NCBI GenBank assembly: GCA_029168955.1
Contig: JAPDOI010001760.1
Span: 1-64,000 of the forward strand
Source: Aplectana chamaeleonis
Taxonomy: Eukaryota > Nematoda > Chromadorea > Rhabditida > Cosmocercidae
Direction: 5' to 3'
Length of the DNA stretch: 64,000 bases
The notes beneath the pieces were generated by a model. The model was not told where the DNA came from and made no database searches. It worked only from the letters and a program-made list of their open reading frames with translations. Positions 12,500 through 23,604 of this stretch are shown here, one piece after another; position 1 is the stretch's first letter; each line of letters starts with the position of its first letter. Position numbers and translations under genes: made by a program.

Positions 12500-12976
12500 G
12501 TGAAAAGTAGGACATTTATAGGAATAAGGTATATTAAATATTCGGAAGCACTCGTCCATTTTGGACCGTGTGGCATTGATAACGCAACAGTCATCGATGT
12601 ATCTGCAGTACATCAAAGGAGATCTGGCCATTACTGGTTCCTCTATCCTGCTCATGCAGCATACTGCAAGGACGGGTGCAAGCCGTTATCCCATGGCTAA
12701 CCCTCTTATTTGTGAGTAGTAAGCACCTGACCATCTGAAGATGTTGCAAGACAAACACTCTCTGACTAGAGTCATGATGTGCTGCTTTGTAAGTCCAAAG
12801 GTGTTTATGTTTCGAAAGTGTCTATCAAGCATTTCGAACAATGCTTGCAGGCCGTGATCGTTTTGGACATTGGTATAGAGCGGCGCAACATAAAAAGACT
12901 CGATTGCACATCTGCGCTCCCTGCCACTGATTGAAAAACTAGAACTTTCAAAAATCCTCACATAGGCGTGAAACAA
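12500..12976 (-). pseudogene. Reverse transcriptase relic (Penelope-like)
   Basis: Minus-strand translation gives a reverse transcriptase segment in order: PLYTNV, then ECLSCNIFRWSGAYYSQIRG followed by LAMG, then an in-frame TAA at plus positions 12686-12688, then RLAPVLAV, and finally CRYIDDCCVI with the YIDD catalytic motif at plus 12590-12601. The pattern 'F-..-G-x-Y-x-Q-x-x-G-x-AMG' followed by 'E' and 'YIDD' is characteristic of Penelope-like elements, although other non-LTR types cannot be excluded. The stop inside the conserved block and the lack of the rest of the protein mark it as a relic. Confidence 0.6.
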
Positions 12977-13241
12977 TCACCACATTCCCGTAGAGGGGTG
13001 GTAATGGTAAGAATCCCTGCTTGACGGAACATTCGACGTAGGCTGCGAAGATTTTATTCTACCCCACCCCCAATACGCCAGTGCTTTAACACCAGAAGCA
13101 AAGCCTGTAGGGGCGGAACTTTTACCCAAACCTGGACAATAATAACAAATCCGCAGTTCTTGCACAAGCATCAGAAACATGCTAATAAATTCCCATGTTT
13201 CGTGCAGCCTTCGATCGAAAAATTTTCCCGACCCTTAATTC

Positions 13242-13732
13242 TTAAAGGCCCTGTTCGCGATAAACTTCATCCTCGAATTTTCCATGACAAACGCTTCTCG
13301 TGGCTCTCAGAAGCAGAACAGCGTCGAAAAAACGGGACGAAAAGCTACCCAGGAGCCGCAAAACGGCTTAGAAAAGTGGGAAAACCCAGCCATTGTGGGC
13401 AAGTCCCGCCTCTTCCCGCTCCCCGACGTGAACAAAGGAACACTCGAAATCGTGAGTTGAGCAATGGTTTCCGATCAAAAGCCCCGTTCTTCCCTTCATT
13501 CTCAACTTATCTCTTTACTCAGGTCAGCTCGCATACATTGGCTCAAGAGACGGAAGGTGCAAGGCTCGGACAACTCGTCCACCATTTTCCCTTGCTCAAT
13601 TTTTGAGGGACCATAACTCCATTCCCAGAAGGTCTTGTACGATTTCAGAGGCTTTATTGGAATCAGAATGGGAGCGGTTTCAAGATAGGAAAAAAAGAGT
13701 AGAATGATTTTTATCGCGAATAGTGCCTTTAA
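13242..13732. mobile_element. TTAA-flanked MITE, copy 2
   Basis: TTAA occurs at 13242-13245 and 13729-13732. The left end is TTAAAGGCCCTGTTCGCGAT and the right end ATCGCGAATAGTGCCTTTAA. The interior shares with copy 3 the blocks CCCGTTCTTCCCTTCATTCT, CTTTACTCAGGTCAGCT and GGGACCATAACTCC. It has more substitutions in the TIRs than copies 3-5, so it is probably older. An open frame (13160-13606) crosses it and is not a gene. Confidence 0.85.
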
Positions 13733-14275
13733 TACAACAAGAGAATCTTGGGTCCGTCAATAGATTTCCTGTCGTGGATCCGTTTGGCGAGCACTTCCTC
13801 TGAAATTGAGTCGCTGCTCCAATTTCTCAGAATCAAAAAACCTGCGCGCGGCCAAAATTCAGAATGTGTATTTTGATCAATTGAAAAACTTTGCGTAAAT
13901 ACGCATATTGGGTGAGGAGCTTATTACAGAGTATCCAAGTACTTTGAAAAATCAGCATGACACGGGCACTTCGAAATGGAGAAAGCTCACCACAAAACGT
14001 CTGGTTTGTTGGCGGATGAGCGAGAACATTGCTTAAAGGAGGAGTAAACAAGAAAATGCAGGAAGCAATCAAGACCGTGCAAAAGAAAAAATAAAGGATC
14101 AGCTGATGGTGATGACAACCTAATTTCGGGCGAACGACGCGCCTACTAACAATTGAACGTGACAGCCCGTCCGGCCACGCCTCCAGGCTGCGGAGAACGT
14201 CGTCCAAGTTCAATTCCCATACAAAAACAACTCGTTATTTTTCTGTAAGAATCGAGTTTTTCCGAGGTTTTTTCG
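13733..14275. other. No recognisable gene
   Basis: A 126-codon minus-strand frame (13833-14213) has hydrophobic stretches but no recognisable motif and was not called. Confidence 0.4.
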
Positions 14276-15120
14276 TTAGTTTCCAATAGTAGCGGCTCCG
14301 AACCTTCGATTCACATCATAAAATCGATACCGTTTTTGAGCGTGTCTGCTGCCTTCAATAGCGATTCGCCGTGACTTGTTGATGGTGACCTTCTCCAGAT
14401 GGGTGGCATCGGGATCTTGTTTAACAACTGTTCTTTTTTCCAAGAGCGCAGTCGCGAGGCTATTCGGCCTTGGAATGGGTGCTGTTACGGCTTGGCGCGA
14501 AATTTCCGCACACTCGAGTAGGCCTTTGGCTAGATTTTTGTAGTCTACCGTTAGATCTTCGTGAAGATTCCATGCGAAGGACTTGATAGCGGATTCCAAT
14601 ATCTGAGCCTTAGAGATGAGGAACCGAACGAGTGCCGGCCTATGAGTATCACGTTTGAAAATCTTTTTATTGAGAGATATTTTTGCCTGTATAGGCCGAT
14701 GATCCGAGCCGGTGTCGAATGAAGGCAGCACTGACACGTCAAAAAAGCTCCAGCGTCTGTTAATCAAGATGTGATCTATCTCCGGCCTTGACTGCTTTCC
14801 CAAGTCCATCGTTGACTTGATGGCTTTTCGAACATGGAGGGGGCGGCACACCGACAGGAAGTCTAGTAGTCAATCTCGACTCTCATTTCGAAAAGCAGCT
14901 CCATGCGGTCCTAACCTCCAATCGCAGTCGTTGTTGCTCGTGCCGACGATAGCATTGAAGTCACCAACAACTAGCTTATAGTAGCTTCTCTCCTCATAAA
15001 CAGCCTTGGTTCTCAAACGCAAAACGCCGAGACGTGGACTGATGATTTTATGAGAGTCTATCAAGCTCCACCTTGGCTTTGATTCCTTCAAGAAAGCATT
15101 CGAGAAGAGAAGAGCAAGAG
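14276..15120 (-). pseudogene. RTE-type LINE endonuclease relic
   Basis: Two minus-strand frames are separated only by one in-frame TGA (plus 14867-14869). The upstream part contains LVVGDFNAIVG and the downstream part EIDHILINRRW and DVSVLPSFDTGSDHR. These are the central GDFN and C-terminal SDHR motifs of the exonuclease-endonuclease-phosphatase domain of RTE-clade retrotransposons, which nicks target DNA. The GDFN Asp/Asn and the SDH Asp/His are present. The N-terminal catalytic Glu region and the downstream reverse transcriptase were not found. Inferred to be a dead LINE fragment. Confidence 0.75.
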
Positions 15121-16062
15121 CACGGATCTTTTTCAGTCAACTCAATCCTTTGACATCTCGATTCCTCAACAGTGTCATGGTTTCCAGCTTTTCATCTCTT
15201 GTGAAGAATAGTTATCTACACGACGTCCTCAAGGACCACGAGGAGCGTTTCCCTTCTTCTGGAACCTCTACCTCGCTCCTTTACTGCTGTTTCGTCTGAA
15301 TCTTTTTCGCCTCCTGCTAATGCCATTTGTGATGCTGAATGGCGAGAGCAGTTTAGGCAAGGCCATGGTTTATCATTAATCAACATATTTGTAGATGATC
15401 TGAATCACACTCATCTAAGGCTTTAGAGGGGTCTTCACGCGATGGGGAGCAGCGTTGTGCGATAAAAAAAAATGGAAAATATTCAGTTTGACAGAAAACA
15501 GAAAGAAATGGCCAAAAATTGGGCAGAAAACAGAAAATTCCACACACCCCTGATGCGGACGTCTGACTAAATCCTTCTGAAGTTGGTTATGAAGTTTGGC
15601 CAGTAAATAGTGTCCAAGAGATCATCTCTTAAAAATGTCCGCATATGAGACAGTCAACTGGTACGAATTATCAAACAACATATCCCACGAGGCGTACACT
15701 CTACATGAAGCGCTTATTAGTTTCTACCTCGCGTCGCACGCTCTACATAAAGCGCTATCGACATTCTACGATGCGGCGCACACCCTCATGAAGAGCTAAC
15801 CATTTTCACGACGTGCTCCTGACCTCATATGAGCGCTTTCCATGACGTCCTGCTGACGTCATCTGAAGCCCTACTTGTATCTGAATAGGGGTAAGTCACG
15901 ACGCTGCTATGATAGCTTTATAAGATAAGTCGAGCGGTTGTTTTTGAGAAAATGCAATGGTAGAATTGGAGAAACAACTGCTCCTCTCACAGGATAGCGA
16001 GATAGTAGCTGCATCGCAGCTTGCTAGAGATAGCATACAAACCACTTTTTCCATAACATCAT
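15121..16062. other. No gene; diverged minisatellite upstream
   Basis: No coding sequence is recognised. Between about 15690 and 15870, diverged units of the 42-bp repeat seen at 16063-16245 are visible (GACGTCCTGCTGACGTCATCTGAAG and relatives). Confidence 0.45.
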
Positions 16063-16245
16063 CTGAAGGCCTACCCATTTTCCATGAAGTCCTGACTGCG
16101 CCATCTGATGCTTCACCCACTTTTGATGACGTCCTGACGAGGTCATCTAGAGCCCTACCTACTGCCCACGAGGCCGTGCCTACGGCTTCTGGAGCCCTAC
16201 GTACTTTCCGCGACGTACTGTTGACGTCATCTGAAGGTCATTTTG
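16063..16245 (+). repeat. 42-bp minisatellite (14-residue period)
   Basis: Four full units start at 16063, 16105, 16147 and 16189, with a partial fifth at 16231. Each reads roughly CTGAAGCCCTACCCATTTTC, then CGACGTCCTGACGTCAT. The period of 42 keeps frame, so the plus-strand frame 15957-16259 would encode 14-residue repeats (for example SEGLPIFHEVLTAP). Drift between units is not obviously synonymous, and there is no known domain, so coding status is doubtful. Confidence 0.7.
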
Positions 16246-16259
16246 TGATTTTCTGGTGA

Positions 16260-16912
16260 TTTTTGGCTTTTCTTTGTAAGCAAGCAATGTTTTTAAAATT
16301 TTTAACGAAAAGCAAAATAAACATGTTAACGCATTAACGGGTTAACGTTGGTTTTTTTCGAAAATTAATGATTTACGCTTAACGAATTTTTTTTCTTTAA
16401 CGCACACCACTGATTACAGCACCCGTGCTGTAGCTACTGCTAACAGCAGCAGCTGCTGCCAACGAGCAGGAGCTCCTGCTGCTTGTGTCGGAGTACCAAC
16501 CCTTTATCGTGGCATGCGTGAGATTGACAGGAGGGGTAAACAAAGGCTTAGTATTCCAGCACAAACAGCAGCAGCTCCTGCCAGCCAGCGAGAGGAATGC
16601 CCACAGCACCTATGCGATTCGGGGGGAGAGACACTGATTAGGGAAGTTCATTGATTTTGAAGTGTTCAATGGAGCGATTCATATTTGTGAGGACAGAATT
16701 CGTTCCTTCGCAGCAGGGAGGGGAAAGAATCGCCATGTTCATGTTCCCCGATGAACATGAATTGCGTAATGAATTCAGTCTTGTACGAGTTTTGGCTGAT
16801 AGAGTAACCAAATCATATATTTTTGTCACCTCTTAAAATCCACACAACTTTAGATGATTTATTTTTATGTACTCACGCAGCTTACTGAATGAATTCTGAG
16901 CACACGATTCGT
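16260..16912. other. No recognisable gene
   Basis: AT-rich sequence with CAGCAG/GCTGCTG clusters at 16430-16580. Two short opposing frames at 16640-16836 have no recognisable motif. Confidence 0.35.
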
Positions 16913-17163
16913 ACAGGGCATAAAACGGTCAAAGTCTCACCGTCGACTGCGTACCACGCGCCGCGCGACCGCACGCGCTTCGGAAGCAGACGAGTTTTGG
17001 CCGCCGCGCGACGAGTTCCGGCCGCCGCGCGACGTGTCGGCCTCCGCGCGGCGGCCGAAACTCACTGCGCGGCGGCCAAAACTCGGTTGCTTCCGACGCG
17101 CGTGCGGTCGCGCGGCGCGTGGTCCCCACTCAACGGTGAGACTTTGCCCGTTTTATGGCCTGT
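16913..17163. mobile_element. GC-rich foldback element, ~100-bp arms
   Basis: The left end ACAGGGCATAAAACGGTCAA and right end TTGCCCGTTTTATGGCCTGT are inverted repeats. Homology continues inward through GTCTCACCGT and the GCCGCGCGAC-rich centre, so almost the whole 251 bp can fold on itself. The ends start CAGGG, as in many hAT elements, but the 8-base flanks do not match, so no target duplication supports that. Confidence 0.75.
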
Positions 17164-19061
17164 AAGCAATGGGAACCCAAGCAGAAAAACGGAGGTTTAC
17201 CGTCATACTTCTTTAGACGTGGCCGAATCGGATACCTAACCATATATTCAATTCATTCAACACTACGAAACTATGATTCCTTACCGGAAATTCAATTCAC
17301 TCAGAAAAAAAATTTTCCAAATGTTTGAACTATTATTTTTTGATTTGAACCAATAATTTTTCCAGTTTATCGATTCATATGTATATTTTTATTTACACTT
17401 TTTTCGAGATAGTTCGAATCATCCGAAATTTCCAGGCTGTAGAGTTCGCGTGATGATATTATTCTGATGATTGGACGGGGCTGCGACGGTAGATCACCCC
17501 ACACGAATCGAACCCCATTCTCCAGTGAGGCCGCCAACCCCGCTCGGCCACCCGCCTGGTCCATGCGTCAGACTAAATCGAGAACGGAAATGATACATTT
17601 TTTAGATGAATCATTTCCTTCGGAAAACTTGAAGTTATTTTCTTCAATCAGAAATTCCAAATTTTAAATTCCTAATTTTTGGATTTTTTGAATGATCAAT
17701 TAGTTCGGAGGAATCTATTTTCGATTAATTCGCATATTTGAATCATTTGGTCATCAAATTATTCCATTTCTAATATTCGTTCTGTTCGAAAAGCCGAAAT
17801 TTGCGATTTTTCGAATATTCGACCATATGGCCATGGCTTTGAAATATTCAAACACGGAAACAATCCTTAATTATTTTCTATATGGTTCAAAACCTCTTCA
17901 AAAAATATTTCCCAATACTGGAATTGAGCACAGATTCTTAGAATTTTCATTCATTCAAAATTTCAGAGAGACAGTCGAAATCGATTTGGAAATTCTTGAA
18001 AAGCTATATACGCACTCTTTCACTGATCCGAAAATTAAAAAAAGGCTAGTTTCGAAAAGTTAATTCATTCGCAGATCTTCAAAAGGTTTATTCGAGCTGC
18101 TCATCAGTTCCCAGTGTTCTAAAAAGCGGAGGTAAGGTTTTCCATCGCTCAATCTCACTAACCAACTCTATCATTGCGTCAAATTCCTCTTTCTGGCGCG
18201 CTTCTCGTTCGCGCATACACATACTATATGAGGAGACGCAGGCACGACCACCCTGGTCGCGTGCCCCGGTACCGCGACGGAATCGCTCGCGTGGTAAACT
18301 GACGCGCGCAACGCTGCCGCTGCCACAAAGCAGAAGACTGTATCATATGACCTCAGTAGAGATCAACGGTAAATTTTGCACCAAAATAGGGTGCAGATTA
18401 ATTTACCCAGAAATCCATTATTAAAAGTCTTTTTCTCATTCTAAACGGGCGGAAATCGGACTGCTCGATTTCTAGGTTACAGGAACCCGGTTAGTACTGT
18501 CAACTATGTCCAATTACACTGTCTGCCCAAGCGGTCGTCGCACGTGTTGAGCGATCGCAGCATACTATTCTCGATCAATCCGGGAACTTGGAAATTAACT
18601 TTACTTAAATATTTGATTGGTTGAAAAAAGCGAATTTTTGTTTCTTCGACTCCTCGAATCACCCGCAAAGTCTTTTTTCAGTAAAATATACATCTGCACA
18701 TGTGAATCCCGTTTTTTTTTCAAATACATATTCGATTCAAGAAAGAAGTTGAGTTTCTTCGTTTCTAAAAATTTCATACAATCTAAGGTTTCTAGTACTC
18801 GATATTTCCAAACGTTTGATTGAATCTTTAGATGAAATGATTACTCGAAGATTCGGATACAATTTTGAAAAATCACTTCGACTAAACTTCGTCTGATGCC
18901 TTGAATTTTTCCCCTCATCCTGGAATTTTGGAAATAATTGGGTTTTGAAAGATCCGATCATTTGGGGATTTTCAAAATAAATTATTCGCTTCCTTCAATT
19001 ATCCCGAAACTATCGTCAAATGTTCCTTTCTAGTGGCACCTTGAAGGGAAATAATAAAAGA
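17164..19061. other. AT-rich non-coding stretch
   Basis: No gene is seen apart from a tRNA-like sequence at 17490-17560. A short block near 18440-18490 (CTGCTCGATTTCTAGGTTAC) resembles 61815-61850 and is probably a dispersed repeat. Confidence 0.4.
17490..17560 (-). repeat. tRNA-like (Leu/Ser-type) SINE or pseudogene
   Basis: On the minus strand a perfect internal A-box type sequence TGGCCGAGCGG (plus 17540-17550) is followed at tRNA spacing by a B-box GGTTCGATTC (plus 17505-17514). The acceptor and T stems pair poorly. This is best read as a tRNA-derived pseudogene or SINE head rather than a functional tRNA. Confidence 0.4.
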
Positions 19062-19555
19062 TTAAAGGCAGTGTTCACGATGAAAAAAGTTTTCGAAATT
19101 CCACTAGGATTGGGTAGTGAAGGGACACTCTGTAACGTTAACGTCGAAAGATTGCTTGAAAACGAGCTAGGAAGAGCCCCAAAAGTGTCCGAAGTTGCAA
19201 CTTCGAGCGCATTGAAAACGCCGAGAGCGCATCACACGCCCACCGACGTGAACAAATGAATGCTTGAGATCGTGAGATGAGCGATGATTTTCAATCATTA
19301 GCCCCGTTCTTCCATTCATTCTCAGCTTCTCTCTTTACTCAGGTCAGCTTGCATAGATCGGCTGCAAAAGACGGAAGTTACAAGCCTCGGACAACTCGTC
19401 CAACATGTTTCCTTAGCTCAATCTTTAAGGGACCATAACTCCGTTCCCAGAAGGTCTTGTACGATTTCTGAGACATCATTGGAATCAGCATGGGGCCGTT
19501 TTCAAGATAGGCGGAAGAACAGAAAAACGATTTTTACCGTGAACACTGCCTTTAA
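19062..19555. mobile_element. TTAA-flanked MITE, copy 3
   Basis: TTAA occurs at 19062-19065 and 19552-19555. The left end is TTAAAGGCAGTGTTCACG and the right end CGTGAACACTGCCTTTAA, an 18-bp perfect terminal inverted repeat. This is the best-preserved member and a useful reference for the family. The interior is collinear with copy 2 and inverted relative to copy 1. Confidence 0.9.
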
Positions 19556-19835
19556 CCTCTGGCAAGCACGCACGCTTTGGACAGGAAAATCAGCGAAAAA
19601 AAACGCGTTTTCGCGTTTTTCCGCTGATTTGCCAAGCTCGAGGGTGGGTTTTGTACCAAGAGCAGTAAAACAGTGTTGTCAGAGAACTCACACCCGTCCC
19701 TATTCTCACCCACCTAAACCTTGGCAACAAGCCAGGGTCGAAAATGAGAGATTCGGGTTTCAAAACTATTGCCAGCGATGGTACCAAAAAACACTGGGTC
19801 CTATCATCACTGGCTCTACGAAGCCATGACGCTGC

Positions 19836-20160
19836 TACTCAGACAGTAACTCCGGTCGGATCGCGGGCGTATGGCGGGCCGAACAACACCTACCCCGCGA
19901 TCCGATCGCCATCGTCCCAGGATGAACCTGGCATGAAGACAGTGCTATAATGCTGCCCGCGATCCGACCGGCGAGCACGGCATAGGACCGGGATCCGACC
20001 AAATCTTCAATGGCTGCCGTCGGTCCGACCTGCGCCTTAACATCCTGCCGCGATCAGCCCGGCGAGCCTTTTGCTTACCGCCATTCGCCCGCCATGCTCC
20101 CACGATCAACCCGGAGAGACCTTTCAGCGGCGTCAGTCCGACCGGTGTTACTATCTGGGG
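19836..20160. mobile_element. TIR element with GATCCGAC-type internal repeats
   Basis: The left end begins TACTCAGACAGTAACTCCGG. The right end (GACCGGTGTTACTATCTGGG) is its imperfect reverse complement. The interior is a chain of short GC-rich words such as GATCCGACCGGCGAGC and CGATCAGCCCGGCGAGC in both orientations. The 836-bp element at 52386-53221 has the same ends and the same style of interior. Confidence 0.65.
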
Positions 20161-20262
20161 CAGCATGCATGAACGCTGCGATGAAGGTCAGGAAGCCGCT
20201 CCGCATCCTATGCGCGCAGCGTCGAGCCACGGGACGGCCCCAAATTGGATGGCGTATATTAT
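20161..20262. repeat. Single-arm copy of the 3173-3381 foldback
   Basis: GGCAGCATGCATGAACGCTG and the following GCCGCTCCGC...GTCGAGC...CGGGACGGCCCC match the left arm of the palindrome at 3173-3263. Only one arm is present here. Confidence 0.65.
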
Positions 20263-21689
20263 AAAGCCAGTGATGGTAGGACTCGGCGCTTTCCAGCAAC
20301 CGGCGTCCGTGGAATCGTATCGGCACCCGGAAATGCTCCTGTCCCTTCGCCATTTTGATCAGAACTTCCACTCACTATTCATCACCTTATCGATTAGCTT
20401 TTCTTACCTCTCCATCAACATTGAAGCAGGAGGTTTCAAGCAAGTCGTTCAGAAAATATTAATAACATTTTAAACTGTTCTGGAAGAGTTTAACCAATAC
20501 AGTAATCCTTGAAGAGGATTTGTTTTCTTCACCCTTTTTCAACTGCAGTCGTGGCTACGGCACTCGTCGATTTTTCTATGAATACGACTTTTGGATTTTT
20601 CAGAATTATTCAATCTTTTTTGAATGAGGCATTTTCTCGTTTTCCCGTGAATGCTAAGCTTCCCAAAATTCGGAGTCCAAAGTTTTCTTTTTCGAATGAG
20701 TGAAACCGAGAAGTAGCAGCAGATGAATAAACTGAATGAGGCATGTGAATCACACCTAAACAGTGTGATTCACACCGATGCGCCGTACTTTGGAATGCTT
20801 GCAGTTGATTTTAGAAAATTTTTTTTAGAACGCCTAATGAGTAAAGCAGGCGCCAAAAAAAAACTCTCTAGGAAATTTTTTGCTGCCGAGAATGCCACAA
20901 AAACACAAACAATCGGTATTCTTGGTAGTGAGGTTTTCATTCATAGCTCCACCCAAGAGAAAATCAGCGAAGTACTCCTTGTACTGTGCTTATCTGGGCC
21001 AAAGTCCGGACCGCAATTGCGTCTCGACAAGCTTTGCGGCCGCACGCGCTCGAGTCTAACTGTTTACTGTTGTTCAGACCGAAATGAAAGTTTAACAATC
21101 GCGATGAGTGATACGATAGGTGATAGATGCTCATGACACTGAAGGTCGATCACGAATTCTAGTCAAGATAGGCAACGGCAATGCATGTTCGTCTTCGTGG
21201 ACGTTCAGCCGTGGCTTCCTCGGAGCCTCTCCTGGCGAATAGTCAGCTCTCCTCAAACCATCTATTCGCATTTCAGTGCACAGCGGTACCGTGCATTTCT
21301 GTTGGTGGCGATACTTTTATTTATCTAGAAAAAATCCGAACATGCAATGACAATAAAAAATAAACATATAACAATCAAAAATAAAAAAATATGAGAGCAA
21401 AAGCCTTCGCCGAAACATAGAACTAATTCACAATTACGAATCGACTCAAAATACCAATACCACGACTTCAGGACTCGTATCATACCGTTGAAAAAACAAA
21501 GTGAGACACATAACTCATTATGTATAAATAGAGATACTACTGGTAAAGCTAGGTTCAGATCCTCAAACTCAGAATCGATACCCGAATTCCACAACGAAAA
21601 CGCGACATTGTCAGATGACGTTCTTTCACAACTAACCTCGAGGAACGTAGAAACGGCTTCTACCGGAGAATCCGGCAAGACGTGAGCCA
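20263..21689. other. No recognisable gene
   Basis: The longest frame (20723-21136, plus, 137 codons) has no family motif I recognise and is flanked by AT-rich sequence. It is left uncalled. Confidence 0.35.
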
Positions 21690-22115
21690 GTGGATCGGGA
21701 GGCTACTTCATTATCGTTTTCATTGTTTTCGCTTCCTCTGAAGAAGCTCCCAATCGCCGTTCTAGGGACGTTTCCCTTGCGTCCATGAGAGTACACGCGA
21801 TCAGCGGATTTGGATCGTTTGCCCCTTGGAAGGGTTCTTCAGCGAGCTCAATCCAGAAGCTCTCTCGTACTATTTGAAAGCAGAACACATAATGCCCTTC
21901 AGGAGTGCATCGTAATCAAAGCAAGTTGAGGTCTCCATTCTCTATATCCGGGAGTGTCCTTTGAAGTAAAGGATTTGATCTAGGCTCTACCAGTTCTTAC
22001 TGTGGCATCCACATGAATGTCTTGATACTTCAGTATTGCTTTCTCCAAAGCTCTTTTCTTCACTCTTGCGTACCATTCCTGAAAAGCTTTAGCGGGTAGC
22101 ATTCTCTGATCTGAC
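21690..22115 (-). pseudogene. Possible coding relic, unknown family
   Basis: Minus-strand translation gives two stretches that read like real protein: AKAFQEWYARVKKRALEKAI (about 22000-22100), and a downstream frame (21703-21888) containing SFWIELAEEPFQGAND and LMDARETSLERRLGASSEEA. They are in different frames and separated by stops. No domain is recognised. They could be exons of an unknown gene or a decayed copy. Confidence 0.25.
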
Positions 22116-22202
22116 GGGGGAGCATGAACAAGTCGTACATGTCACCTTGCGGTGGGCAAGCCCAAACGCGGATTTATTCTACGGAGCCTAAGAAACCGTA
22201 TG

Positions 22203-22402
22203 CTCCCAGCGCTCACCTCGCACAAATGAAGGATACCGCTTTCAGATTGAAGTATATCCATAGAGTTTTCTTGAAAACAATGACTGATAACGCTGTCAGT
22301 CATCAGTCAGCGTTATCAGTCACTGTTTTTTATATAAATCCATAAAAATACTTCAATTTCTGGAAGCGGTATCATTCAGTCGTGCGAGGCGAGCGCTGGG
22401 AG
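22203..22402. mobile_element. Foldback element, ~50-bp TIRs
   Basis: The left arm CTCCCAGCGCTCACCTCGCA and the inward GATACCGCTTTCAGATTGAA face the right arm TTCAATTTCTGGAAGCGGTA...GCGAGGCGAGCGCTGGGAG. The centre contains a second hairpin, ACTGATAACGCTG...CAGCGTTATCAGT. Two hundred bases in total, with no coding potential. Confidence 0.75.
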
Positions 22403-23459
22403 AATTAGGTTTTCTAGGATTCATTGAAAATATCTCAAATAAGGTCGGTTACGAAGCCCAATGTCTTGGCGTACCTCAAGCTTGGGTAATGAAACCTGGG
22501 AACTTATGTAACCAACGAACAACAACAGAACAAAAAAAAAAAGACAAACGACAGAAACAAATGGAGTGCAGTGATATACAATATGAAAAGCTCATGGGTA
22601 AAAAAAAAAGCAAACAAAGGAAATAACAAAGAAAAGCAATGGGGAACTATTCAAGAAGAAATGTGGCAAGAGTGGGGTCCTCCTTAACAGGAAGCAGCAA
22701 CCGTTTATCTATAGCGTTTACCGCGCTGGATACTCAGGACGTTGTTACGTTGAAACATGATGAAGACTGTTCGGGCATATACTAACAAGGAAACTGTTCA
22801 AAGCGTATGTCGGATCTGCGAAAACGAATTGTATTGCTAGTATCTCTCGGGCATCTTTAGTAAAACTTCGCATTACCCAGTCCCGAGCCGCTGGTTCCGA
22901 GAAGATATAAGCCCAAGACGGTAATTTTTTGTGCTGTTTGTAATTTTCCAAATCGTAAATTGTATTTTTCCAAGGAATGCTTCCAAGTCGTCTAGAAACT
23001 GCCACCTGTACGCAGGCGAAAGCTTTGGACGTATGTGGTTGAATATGATTTGAAGTCAAACGGTATCGAGAGACAGTTCAGACGCGACGTTTTATTTCGC
23101 AGGAAATGGAGTAGCGACAGTTGGATGGTATGTTCGAATTGTGACTGAAGATCGTGAAAAATGGACACGGCCGACTACTAGGACGGCACACCTCGGTGAA
23201 GATGCGGAATGACCGCGTCAGGCGGAAGCCTGCCGATTAAGTCAAGTGGGTCGAGTCACTTGTTTAGATCAAAAAATGTGCGTTGTTACCTAGAGTCCGA
23301 TTTACTCTGAACACACATAAATGCAATTCAATCGTTGAATCAGCCCTCACTTCGGCAGAGCCAATCTGGCCTTGTTCAGATTTTGCCTTTTTAGGGACTG
23401 CCTGAGACATTCAGAAATTGTAAGTACGGAATATTGGGACACTGTCCTCACCCAAGGAT
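22403..23459. other. No gene; shared degenerate fragment
   Basis: The minus strand at 22790-22930 encodes a stretch with SEPAARDWVMRSFT that pairs with the fragment at 3549-3650. The region otherwise holds nothing recognisable. Confidence 0.35.
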
Positions 23460-23533
23460 CAATAAATAATTATTAAGCTGGAGTGGTCATTCAGAAGAAA
23501 TTCGTCCGGAAGCGATGCAACCAGACAAAATTA

Positions 23534-23604
23534 TGCATCGGCCGGGAATCGAACCCGGACCGCCCGAATCGCAGGCGACCATTCTATCTTTGTACCACCA
23601 ATGT
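23534..23604 (-). tRNA. tRNA-Gly-like pseudogene, copy A
   Basis: The minus strand gives a 71-nt sequence with acceptor arms CATTGG and CCGATG, T-arm CCGGGTTCGATTCCCGG intact including the B-box, and a degraded D-arm (GTACAAAGATAGAAT). Length and arms match eukaryotic tRNA-Gly. The anticodon loop is CTGCGAT rather than the CTGCCAC expected for Gly-GCC, and position 1 does not pair. It is probably a non-functional tRNA-derived sequence. Confidence 0.55.

Noticed and set aside
20723..21136. 137-codon plus-strand frame as a gene
   Set aside because: No motif, no splice context and no similarity recognised; could not be supported.
23534..23604. Functional tRNA-Gly gene
   Set aside because: Degraded D-arm, unpaired position 1 and altered anticodon loop; the sequence is duplicated with a pseudogene segment.
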